A stretch of DNA of 64,000 nt from Erythroxylum novogranatense (taxonomy: Eukaryota; Streptophyta; Magnoliopsida; Malpighiales; Erythroxylaceae). Where the stretch lies: the NCBI GenBank assembly GCA_029891385.1, contig CM057232.1, positions 70,023,824 to 70,087,823 on the forward strand, read 5' to 3'. The position numbers were made by a program, and so were the translations under genes. The stretch's first letter is position 1; the number at the start of each line of letters is the position of its first letter. The notes under the pieces were generated by a model. The model was not told the DNA's origin. It made no database searches and saw nothing but the letters and a program-made list of their open reading frames with translations. This document shows, piece after piece, positions 35,006-45,830 of the stretch.

Positions 35006-36503
35006 TTAAATCCCTGCACAGCCGTCTTCCTTCTCTCCTTCCCCGACTCTCCTCTTCTCTTTCTCTCTCCTCTCCTCCGGCGACCGACTCTCCTTCTCCT
35101 TCCGTCTTCTCTGGCGACGTGGCGACGTTCTCCTTCTCCTTCTCCGGCGACGTGTTGCTCCCTCTCTCCCCTTGACGTTATCCGAAGGTAAAATCCGAAA
35201 GCATGTGGGTTGCGGTGGAATTTTGTATAGATTTGAACTGATTTCATTCATTTGATTTGTTAATTTAGTTTTGATTTGTGTTGTGTGATTGTTGTGGATG
35301 TATTGAATGGAAAGAGGATGATGATTTGTGTGTAGATAGGGTTGAGATAGTTTTGACCTCAAGGTGTTTGATGAAATGCATTAGGAGTTGTAGAACAAAA
35401 CTAGTATCATTATATTAATTAGTGTTCAATTTTTTAATTGTGATAATCTATCAATTGAACAAATACCAATTGAAGTTAATTTTTTAATTGTGATAATCTA
35501 TCAATTGAACAAATACTTCAATTTAGATTTAAAAAATCATTTTTTAATAATCAAGAAGGGTTGTGGTTAAATTATTTAAATTTTACCGTTAAAAAAGGTA
35601 CTTTTTTAATTGAAGAATTAAAAAAGAGGAACTTGAGGACAGATGACCGAAGATGACGGTAGGATGCATGCGTATAATAGTTTTTAAATCTTCCCTCATT
35701 TATTACCTAATTGCAACTTATAATTTTTATCATTAGTATTAAATAATTTTTAAAAGCTGTTGAATTTGATTGGAAATGCAATCACTTATGGTATACATAC
35801 TACAAGTAAACTCTATACATTTAACCCTTTTAAAGAAATAAAATTTAAAATATTTACAATTACAACCTAGAAATTTTGTTGAGGTGCGGAGTTTTAAAAA
35901 TCTACTAATACTTAATTTTATTCCTAATTAATAAAAAGGTTATTTTCAAATTACTCACATAAATTAATAATTGTTTTAATATTACAATTTTTACTTTTTA
36001 TTTTTGTTTAATAGTTTATTAAATATAACAATGAATGATTTTCCTTATTATAATAGAAAGATATAACATATATAACAATCATTTTAATTCAAATCAAGTA
36101 GACCAAGAACAAAAATAATAAAATAATTCCATATATAACATACATTTTACAATCTTATATTAGCCATTTCAATAAATTAGGAGTTCAATCATTGCATGAT
36201 AAATGCTACGACGCCTCAATATGATAAGACACAATTTTATTTTGTTTGTTGTAAGAACTGTATTGTCCCCAGTATTTATACTTTCGAGGAACGTTAAGAT
36301 AAGCCTACGCAGGTATTGAAATGTCAACTATACTTTTACTTCAATTGTGGTAACTTTAAGCATATATTTGTTAATATTATTTGACGTTAGCAGAAAATTT
36401 TGTATGGTTGTGAATTGCTTTGAGATTATTAATGTTTAATTCTTGATAAGTAACATGAGTTGTTGACAAGGCAAAGTATGGACATGTAGTTTAGAGATTA
36501 GTT
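35006..36503 (+). promoter_or_regulatory. CACTA-2 leader exon and first intron
   Basis: A CT-rich, CGGCGAC-containing stretch (35015-35187) ends in CCGAAG|GTAAAA, the same donor position as in CACTA-1. A 1.3 kb AT-rich intron follows; it aligns with the ends of the CACTA-1 intron (for example TGTTTGATGAAATGCAT at about 35367). A 42-base block near 35423 is repeated in tandem at about 35476. No coding sequence is recognised. The exon and promoter roles are inferred. Confidence 0.55.
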
Positions 36504-39500
36504 GTGAGTTGGCTTTACTTGTCCAATATAGAGGTGAGTTGGCAAATGGACTTTGATGGGGTCGGTTGTACCTTTGAGACAAATACGATAAATGTTGAAG
36601 AAGAACCAAATGCAGAAGCACGGAAATTTTTTGACTTACTCCAGGCTGTTGACCGAGAATTATGGCCCGGTTGTCAAAAAATGACGCAATTGTCTTCAAT
36701 TGCGCGAATTTTGAACGTAAAGAGTGAAGGACACATATCGGATCGTAGTTTTGATAACATTCTGGAGTGGTATACTGAATCACTACCCGTTGATCATTCA
36801 ATGATTGACAGCTTTTACAATATGAAGAAACTGATTCGGAGTCTTGGGTTGCCAGTGCAAAAAATTGATTACTGTCGGTTGGGATGTATGTTATACTGGG
36901 GAGATGATGTGAACTTAGATGAGTGCAAATTTTGTGGTCAATCGAGGTTTAAGCCACGAAAGCGTGCAATGAAATAGAAATTAGTTCCATGGAAGCGGAT
37001 GTATTATTTCCCGCTAACTCCGAGACTACAGAGACTTTATGCATCTGATGTGACTGCATGTCACATGAGATGGCATGCTGAACACGATCAGGAAGATGGA
37101 GTAATGCGTCATCCATCAGATGCACTGGCATGGAAGCATTTCAATGACACCCATCAGCACTTTGCAGTTGAAAGTCAGAATGTGCGGTTGAGATTGTCGA
37201 CTGATGGATTCCAATCTTTTGGTCAATCCGGGCAGCAATATTCATCTTGGCTGGTGATAATTACTCCTTATAATTTGCCTCCGTGGATGTGTATGAAAGA
37301 GGCTTACATGTTTCTTACAGTTATTGTGCTAGGACCAACAAATCCCAAGCAGAAAATAGATGTTTACTTACAACCGCTGATATTAGAATTGCAGCATCTT
37401 TGGGAAACTGGTGTGCAAACATATGATGTATCTTTGAAACAAAATTTTGTCATGAGAGCAGCTTTAATGTGGACTATAAGTGACTTCCCGGCTTTGGCCA
37501 TGTTATCTGGTTGGAGCACAGCTGGGAAGTTGGCTTGCCCTCATTGCGGCAATGATTCAGATGTGTTTTATCTTCCAACCGGTGTCAAAATTAGTTGGTT
37601 TGACAATCACAGAAAATTCCTTCCTCCTGATCATCCGTTTAGGCGCAATAAATATAAGTTCATGAAAAATAGGACAGTCAAACAACCAGCTCCACCTCCG
37701 AAATGTGGTGTTGAGATTTTGCAAGAGATTGAGGCATTGGGCTTGCTTAAAGTAACTAAATTTGAAGCCGATGAAGTAAATCAAAGCATCAGTCAAAACT
37801 TTGGTTGGCGAAAACGAAGCATATTTTGAGATTTACCATATTGGAAAACAAATATGGTACGACATAATCTGGACGTGATGCATATTGAGAAAAACATGTT
37901 TAACAACTTGTTCAATACGATTATGAACATTGAAGGGAAGACAAAAGACAATGCCAAATCCAGAGCTGATTTGGAACTGCTCTGTAGAAGACATGAGTTA
38001 CATAAAGATGTTCGTACCGGTAAATATCCGAAAGCATGTTACACTTTGGACAAGCAACAAAAAGAGCGTTTGTGTGAATGGTTAAAAGGACTCAAGTTTC
38101 CTGATGGTTATGTTTCAAACATGTCTAGGTGTGTAGATATGAGAAAGTACAAATTATTTGGGATGAAAAGTCATGATTTTCATGTTTTTATGCAAAGGCT
38201 AATTCCAATTGCCTTTCGCGAGTTGCTACCTTCTAAGGTATGGGAACCATTAACGGAGTTGAGCTTGTTTTTCAAAAGCTTAACATCATCTGAAATCAAT
38301 TTAGATGAAATGGAAAAACTAGAGAATGAAATTCCAGTTATTTTGTGCAAGTTAGAAGGGATTTTTCCTCCTAGCTTATTTGACTGCATGGAGCATCTAC
38401 CGGTGCATTTACCATACGAAACAAAAATTGCCGATCCAGTCCAATATCGATGGATGTATCCATTTGAGAGGTAACTCCTGTACTATGATATCGTTACCCA
38501 GTTGTAAATGTTGAGTGTACCGAACATTGTAATAACCATATGCTTTATTATAGGTATTTACATCATCTAAAAAAAATGTCAAAAACAAAGCTAGAGTTGA
38601 GGGCTCCATAAGTAATGCTTATTTAGTTGAGGAAGCTAGTACATTTTGTGGACATTATTTTGAGCCTCATGTGCGTACAAGGGCGAGACAAGTTCCTCGT
38701 AACGACGATGGGGGAGGAACAAGTGGTGCGGATGGGAACTTGTCAATTTTTACATATCCAAGACGGACATCTGGACGTGCAGCAAGACGAATGCTAACAG
38801 AGGAGGAAATTGATGCTGCACATGGGTACATTTTATTGAACTGTTAGGAGGTTCTTCCATTCGTACAGTGAGTTGCACAACTGGTATGCTCCATTGCAGG
38901 TATTATTGTGCTGAACGTTTCTGATTGGTGTCATGTCATATGTAGCTTATATGAGGCATTGTTGCATGAGGTAATGCCTGGTATCACACAGGATGACATG
39001 AATAACGAAGTTGGAAAACAATTCCCTCGATGGTTCACACGATATGTAAGTTCTCACTTTAAACTATTCCTATTGTTACCCACCATGTTAACATGTTCCG
39101 ATGACATTGTACCTTTCCTTTGCTACTTCTCATTACATAGGTCATGGATAATCCAATACGAACAAGTTCATATCGATCTTGCGAAGGACCTCTCATGAAT
39201 CGTTAACTCGTATCCGTGTATTTCGTGAATGGATATAAATACCATACAGAGTCGCATGGACATACCATGTCAAGTATGAACAGTGGGGTTTCGATACAGG
39301 GAGAATTGATGGACTATTATGGGAAAATAATTGAAATACTTGAAGTTGAGTACCCTGCGTTGCCAATTAAGCGATGTGTGATATTTAAATGTGACTGGTA
39401 TGACCCGACACTAAACGTTGGAACAAAAGTGCATAACCGATACAATGTCATTGAAATCAACTTCCGTAGACGGTTGAGACAATTTGAACCATTCATCTTG

Positions 39501-39833
39501 GCTATGCAAGCAAGACAGGTGTGTTATGTCCCTTTTCCAAGCTTACGACGTGATAAGGCGGATTGGTTGGCGGTGTGCAAAGTTAATCCTAGGGGAGTGT
39601 TTGAATCATATACAAACGTAGCGGAGAGAAATGACAGTGAAGCGTTTCAAGAAGACGTGGCTTCTATTCATGATACAATAACGTGTGACGACACAGAACC
39701 TTTGCACGATCCTTCTAACGCTTATGTTGATATTTCATCTGCAGAGTCCGACGAGGGTAACAATGGATCTGAACAAGAGGAAGAGTTTGATTCATATTCT
39801 TCCGACGAGGAAGTGATTGTAATTTACATTTAA
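36504..39833 (+). pseudogene. TNP2-type CACTA transposase, N-terminally deleted
   Basis: Homologous to the TNP2 of CACTA-1 but entering at FDGVGCTF (36551): the Transposase-associated domain is gone through a deletion of about 540 bases with a join near 36539. The rest follows in order: CKFCGQSRFKPRKRAMK, LSTDGFQSFG (candidate first Asp), LACPHCGND, LDVMHIEKN (37872-37898), FRELLPSKVW, then after an intron the YHTESHGHTMSSM and CDWYDP (DUF4216-type) region. Stops are TAG 36975-36977, TGA 37827-37829 and TAG 38845-38847. A one-base loss near 39815 changes the C-terminus from the DFNLHLSSDSN seen in CACTA-1. It cannot encode an active enzyme. Confidence 0.93.
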
Positions 39834-39922
39834 GTTCTGATAGCAATTAATATGTTTTTGTAATAGTCTATTTACTGTACCAAATACAGTATTCCTTTTA
39901 ATCATTGCAATTTTTATTCAAG

Positions 39923-40526
39923 GGATGTCGATGTGGCGAATGGTTCCCGACGATAATAATTCTTTCCGTTGGGAGGAATGTGGAAAATTTGTTCCGTCCC
40001 AGGGAATAACCATTGCAGGAAACAGCGTTACGAAAAGCACTCTGATTTGTTTGCCATCCATGACCGATCTTCTACTTGAAGGTGTTTGTTATGATTATTA
40101 CGTCTGTGTTCTTATTCTGTACATCTTATTTCCTTATGTTAAGTCCCCATAACATAATAGTAATGTGATGGTTTTAACTTCATGTTACTCAAAGCGTCCA
40201 TTATTCTCAACGAAGAAATAAGTGCCAGTAGCGGCCAGAGCCATGACACTACGACATATGACCAGTTTGACAAATCAGTTGTTGTTCCCCCTTGTAGTAG
40301 TTCATCCAAAAAATTCGTCCTTTGTACCAAGAGCGGCGAAACATTTACAATTTCCTCACGTAGTATGGCTATAGCCAAAACGTTATTGAGAGAAAGTGTC
40401 CAAAGGCCTTCACCTGGTGGGAGAAGTCTGACTGTTTCTCGAGCTTCGTTTGAACGTGCCAGGATGCTTATCGGAAATCTAGAACTGGGGGACTCATTTA
40501 CTTATACGGACTCTCATGTCACATGA
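39923..40526 (+). pseudogene. conserved middle ORF of CACTA-2, family unknown
   Basis: Exon A (39923-40081) is 159 bases, the same length and borders as in CACTA-1, and reads MSMWRMVPDDNNSFRWEECG. The donor is GAAG|GTG and the acceptor upstream is TTTATTCAAG. Exon B (40195-40526) reads ILNEEISASSGQSHDTTTYD, then CTKSGETFTISSRSMAIAKT, then SPGGRSLTVSRASFERA. The stop TGA at 40524-40526 stands where CACTA-1 has TGG within SHVTWIPKE. A segment between DKSVVV and PPCSSSS is shorter than in CACTA-1. No known domain is recognised. Confidence 0.6.
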
Positions 40527-40776
40527 AATCCGACGGAATAATTAACTCATGCATGACATAATTCGGCAAAGTTGAAAAGATGTTTGTTGTTGTATATGTT
40601 TGAATCTGGTAAACAAAGTCATAATTATATAATTGTTGACGTTGATTTGTTGTTGTTAACTTGTTTGTTAACTTTCAATGACATTGGCTTATATGTAAAT
40701 AACTTCATTAAACGATTGCTCTTAAGATTGTTATATTTGTACAGAATTCGATAAATTTTGTATTTCATTCATTAAT

Positions 40777-42559
40777 ATGGGACCTAAGAGACGACGTGAG
40801 GTTATGCGGCCGAGGATTAGAGGGATGTTTGGCGGGTAGCCGTGTCAAGGTGGATCTTCATAGTCTGGGACTCGCACTGACTCACCTCCTCCTCCTACAC
40901 ATCCTCCCGTTGCAGATGAGCTATCACCTGCTGCTACTAATGCCACACCATCCCCTACGCCAACTCATTTATCATCCAATACCACAATAGGGGATGGAGG
41001 ACATGCCCGGCAACCTGGATCTGTAGGAGATGATGGGCGGAAGTATATCACTTACATCAATGACCAGTAAGTAATATGATAGGATTACGCATTGTTTCTA
41101 GCCTTTCTATTTTCGGTCTATTTGTACACTACACTGACTTCTTGTTTTAGGTTCGTACCATCTGGAATGGTATCAAGGCAGATGACCTCCATTTTTAAGG
41201 AAAGAATTGAACCCGTTGGATATACGTGGAAGAATATCACTGCAGCTACGAAACAGTTCTACTTTCATTAGTTCGAGGTATAATAATTATTTCTGTTATT
41301 TATTTTATATATATATATATATATATAGTGTCATGATTAATATATATATAGTTTGACATTAACTAACATATATTTTTTTGTTCTTTAATCAGAAAGCATT
41401 TTTCTGGGACGCTACTTTGGATGGGAGCATATACAAATTCTGGGAGAGGTGGGCTCGTACACATTATCGCGACTTCATTAACGCGATAAATAAGGCTGGT
41501 GTACGACCCCGCTATATTTCGGAAGATATTTGGAGTCGTTGGTTGGCGTATTGGGCATCACCTGTAGCAATGTCCATCTCAGGACGTAACTCGGCCAACA
41601 GATGTGGAGGCTCAGGTCTACAGAGTCTTCCCGTACATACGGGAGGCTCAATAACTCACCAAGAGCATGCAGACAGACTTGTAAGTATCTACACTTTACA
41701 CTAATTTTGTCAATAGTTAGTTTCGATGTATTATGGATAATGATAATGGTTTACCTATCTGGTGCCACTTATGGCAGTGTTGACTTATTTTCATTGTCCA
41801 ACTAGAGGCGAATATATTTCAACTTTACGATCCTCTGCCAAGGTTTAAACGATTTCTAGTTCACATCTAACGACTTAGTCTTTCTCATGTAGGAGAAGTC
41901 ATTGGGCACGAAGCCTACCCCCCTTCAGTTATTTCTGCACACTCACACGAAGAAGCATGACGGTATAACCTTCATCAACAACCGCTGTCGAGAGCTGAAT
42001 GTATGTCCAATTATTACTTTTTTTTAATTTTTAAACACTGCTCCCGTCCTTCGTCTTAATGTTAACTTCACATACCTTATAGGACCAATTACAACAAACC
42101 CTTGAGCTGCAATCGCAGGAGAAACAGCTTGTAGACGTGTCTCAGACGTATTTTGAGGCCGTGGGTGGTAGAGATCGTCGTGGCAGGATATTTGGTCTCG
42201 GTTCGTATGGGAACACATGTTATTCCCAATCTTCCATGTCCAGTACAACAGCGTCCACTAGGCCATCGAATGAAGTCATCGAGCTCCGGGCTACAGTACA
42301 AACATTAATGGACAAGATTGCTCATTTGGAAGAGGGGCAGACAGAGCGGGAGGAACAACGGATGAGGGAACAGACAGAGCGGGAGGAACAACGGATGAGG
42401 GAGCAGGAGCAACGAATCAGGGAGCGGATGGAGCTACAAATGAGAGAGCAGATGGCGAAGATGAGAGAAGAGATTATGCAGATGGCTCAATTGCAACCAC
42501 CGTCTGAACAGTTGAAGGGAAGTTCTCCAAAGGACCACCAACGATCACCACAACTTTAG
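40777..42559 (+). pseudogene. Transposase_24 (TNPA-position) gene of CACTA-2, five exons
   Basis: Exons are 40777-41066, 41151-41277, 41393-41680, 41893-42000 and 42083-42559, all with GT-AG borders at the same places as in CACTA-1 (first donor GTAAGT). Protein landmarks are MGPKRRREVMRPRIRGMFGG, FVPSGMVSRQMTS, FWERWARTHYRDFINAINKA, DIWSRWLAYWASP, LGTKPTPLQLFVHTHTKKHD, then a C-terminal coiled coil of EREEQRMREQ units. Stops are TAG 40837-40839 and 40861-40863 (CAG in CACTA-1) and TAG 41269-41271 (GAG in CACTA-1). The coiled coil has a duplicated unit not present in CACTA-1. Confidence 0.88.
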
Positions 42560-42779
42560 ATTTTCGAACTCATGATTTTAAGGTACAATCATAACAATTT
42601 ATGTTTACTTTGATGTGTTTGTATACATTTGTATTCCAATTGACATTATTAAAACATTTGATGTACTGGTTGATGTGTGAAACCAATTGCATACAATTGA
42701 CATTATTCAAAACTTTGATGTACTGGTTGATGTGTGAATGTCCAATTATATATGCACTCAACGGGTTACACCTTTTTTT
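42560..42779. other. CACTA-2 3' untranslated stretch with direct repeat
   Basis: A block containing TTGATGTACTGGTTGATGTG occurs twice (about 42657 and 42715). It is the counterpart of the doubled block in CACTA-1 at 10700-10830. Confidence 0.7.
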
Positions 42780-43195
42780 TTCACCGAAGGAATAAACAAT
42801 TCCGTCGGTAAATATTCACCGACGGAATAGACATACCGTCAGCACATAACCTGGATTTAATTTGGCGACGTCCAAAATTCCGTCGTTAAATATATAACTT
42901 ACTTTGGATTATTTGCGATGGTGGTTCCGTCCCTAATTTATACCGACGGTATATTCCGTCGGTGATGTGTTAATTTCACCGACGTAATATTAAAAAAAAT
43001 TCTGTCGCAACATAACAACAACGGATAATATTCCGTCGGTTATCCGTTGACAAAATACGACGGAATATTTCCGTCGGTAAGCTATAACGACAGCTATGTT
43101 TGCGACGGTTTCTTCTTTCATCGCGTTCCGTCGGCAAATATATTTTCCGACAGAACTAGCCATTTCTCCGACGGAATATTCCGTCGGAAAAAGCC
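42780..43195. repeat. CACTA-2 right subterminal repeat array
   Basis: Many ATTCCGTCGGT / ACCGACGGAAT motifs in both orientations up to the terminal inverted repeat, matching the left array of CACTA-1. Confidence 0.9.
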
Positions 43196-43213
43196 AGTTT
43201 TCTTGTAGTGTAT

Positions 43214-44480
43214 AAAATACGTTCTTATATAAATTTCTTATCATTAATAGAGGAAATTAAGAAGAGCATAAATATTTAGTGTAACATGAGTCTCCTTTAT
43301 ACGAGAAGGATTCAATTAATCAATGGTGTGCTGAATTCAATGCATGTTTACTTTTCCTCACACGTTATGCTTCCTAAGAGTTTAGTGAAAAAAATTGAAA
43401 GGATCTTTAGATTATAGTCTAGTCACACGTCTAGAAGTTATAAAGCAAAGGTGAAATGAAATGTTGTGTGTTTGTTTAAAAAAGGAGGTCTTGGTATATT
43501 TTCCATCAAACTTAGCAACAGAGTTCACATTGTAAGAACACTACGAAGGATATTATAAAATAAGGAATCTTTTTGGATCAAGTGGGTGCATTATCATTAT
43601 ATAAAAACTAATAACCTTTTTTAGCTACTCCAAAATGTCACACCTTATATGCTATGCTCAATATCTTTAAGCTTAGGGAGCATATGGGATTGTTGATTAA
43701 AAGGAACTCAGGTAATGGTGCTTGTATTAATTTATGGTAAGATAATTAGAGTTCTTTGGGGGACTTTAGTAAATGATAAACAAACTTTAGCTTTGAGTAG
43801 CATAATTTCCCAATAGGCAACTGTTAAATGAGTATTGCATGACAATACTTATAATCTTACTTAGGATATCAGGGATAAACTTTTAAGATTACTCTAGCTT
43901 TTAGTCCTTCTTTTAACATTACTGATAAGTTTGTTTGGTGAAAGCATTCTTCTGAAGCTTTTAGTAACAAAATTTGTAGGAACTATATAAGGATTAAGGA
44001 TCCCAAAGTACCTTGGTATAATCTTGTTTAGTTTAAGTAAGCTTCTCCATGAATCTCCTTCATCTTGTGGTTAGCATTCACTAGAAAGCTCTCTACTAAA
44101 GATGGAGTTCATGGTTCAATTGTCACAGCTTCCACTTTCTCTTTATGTCAAAAAGATCTTGAGCCCATCGGACACATATTCTTCCAACCTGATTTTATCA
44201 AACAATTTGGCTGTTGATACTCAAATTCAATAATTTTCTTACTTAATTAAAACTTGTTCTAATATTGTTAGATGGATAGCTAGATTGAATTGGAGAAGTG
44301 AAAACAATTTCATAATTTCTTTTGTTGTTATCATCTATTTCATTTGGAAAGAGAGTAATTTGGGGGAATTTCAAGGCAAACATAGGTTAAGATAGGAGCC
44401 AGTAAATGACATGATGAGGCATGCTAATGAGCAAACCTTTTCAACTTATGCTTTAGCTTGTTTTTAATGTTCGTTCAGCC
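43214..44480 (+). pseudogene. LINE-B ORF2, thumb and C-terminal zf-RVT-like part
   Basis: Continues the frame broken at 34448: KIRSYINFLSLIEEIKKSIN, a TAG at 43277-43279 where a conserved Trp is expected, then MSLLYTRRIQLINGVLNSMH and HVMLPKSLVKKIERIF. Further on come KKGGLGIFSIKLSN (about 43480-43515), SFWIKWVHYHYIK, and after frameshifts SNKICRNYIRIKDPKVPWYN with the C-terminal zinc-region context (about 43960-44160). This is the standard C-terminal layout of plant L1 ORF2. An A-run ends the element at about 44620. Confidence 0.85.
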
Positions 44481-44621
44481 TAGATATAGGTTATTTAGTT
44501 TGTTGTTATGATATAAAAAAATATGTTTTAGCTTGGTTCTTGTTTACTAGTTAATTGGGATTGACTTTTGGTTTGTTTTGTATCTTATTCCTACCAATTC
44601 ATTATTTTTCAAAAAAAAAGA

Positions 44622-45830
44622 TAAATCATTAAATTAGCAACAATCTATTGAAAAAAATTGCTTTTGTATTTTGTTAACTCTCAAAAACTATCTTAAGATA
44701 TATTTAAAAAAACTGAAAAAGAATCGATTAAGGAAATTCCTTCAGAGGATGAGTAGACCGTAATATAGAACAAAGTTACAACAAGATAGTCCTAAAAGGA
44801 AAAATCCTATAAACAACCTATTAAAAAAGTCGAAGAGGGGGGATATAAGCGTATCTATACGGGACATGAGTGTGTCTACCAGAATGATGCTACACGACAG
44901 AGCTACACAAGTATTTCTAGACATGTTATGGTGGACAAGGGTGTGTTTACTACTTTAATTTTTCATATACAGGCAAGTTACGTAGGCTTGTTGGTAATTC
45001 TTTAGGAAAAGAATAAATGATAAATAGAATAGAATATGTATTGTATTTAGTTTAGTTTATTCCTCATAATTTCTAATAATAATGTAATGCTAATATTTGA
45101 TTTGAAAATATAAATTTAGAACGATAAAAAATAACTAACAAAAGATCAAAATATCTATTAGACCTACCAATGACATTATTAATATTATTATATTTTTATA
45201 GTTAAGTAATTATGTTAATTTCTTAAGGATACTTTTACCTAACAAGTCTTCATTTCTATTCTCAATCACTTGGAATGGATAAAGATAAGGGAAGGTGAGT
45301 TTACTTATTTCAACTCAAAGAATAAGTAAATTCTTGGATTATATATTCTGTATATTTTCTTCAACTGAACAAGAAATAACCTATTATCAAGAATAGAACG
45401 GTGATTTCAGTCAACCAAACACTTTGTTAAAGTTTCCAAAAACAAAGTAATTTCTTCTTGTTGAGATATCAACAGGAGTATCTCGTTACAGGCTATGATA
45501 TAGTTATTTATATATATAAAAAAGGTAAATTATATTTTAAATCTAAAAGTTTTTTTAATTGTAAAATAACCTAATGAAAATATAAAATTTCAATAAAATA
45601 CCAAAATTTTAGTTTTTCACATATACAGTCCACTGTTTGTTCATGGTGTTAACCTTGGAGTGGAACGCCACATAAGGTAAGGTCGTCGTAGTTAAATAAC
45701 ACATTCAATTTTAATAAATTAAAATTTTAGCACCTCAAAGTTGTTCATGACGGTAATGAATGAGCAATTACTTAATTTTCTTATCCTTATTTTTTCCATT
45801 TAGTTTTTATTAATACTAGTTGGGTCGGTT
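44622..45830. other. AT-rich spacer, no recognised gene
   Basis: No family recognised in any frame. Scattered AT runs and a short frame at 44742-44924 (minus) with hydrophobic bias only. Confidence 0.45.

Larger units (their letters stand above)
34449..43210 (+). mobile_element. CACTA (En/Spm) transposon CACTA-2, 8.76 kb
   Basis: Terminal inverted repeats CACTACAAGAAAA at both ends are perfect over 13 bases. The 3-bp duplication is TAT (34446-34448, 43211-43213). Subterminal CGACGGA repeats are at both ends. Genes are on the plus strand in the same order as CACTA-1. The target is the reverse transcriptase of LINE-B. All three coding units carry stops, and the TNP2 gene has lost its N-terminal domain. 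Confidence 0.97.
33481..44621 (+). mobile_element. LINE-B (L1-type), split by CACTA-2
   Basis: The 5'-truncated LINE begins in the RT domain at about 33490, is interrupted at 34448 by CACTA-2, resumes at 43214 and ends with a short A-run (44611-44620). Removing CACTA-2 and one copy of TAT gives a continuous reading frame (LRVPISY then KIRSYINF), the conserved stretch following the RT palm. This shows the LINE was in place first. Confidence 0.88.
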
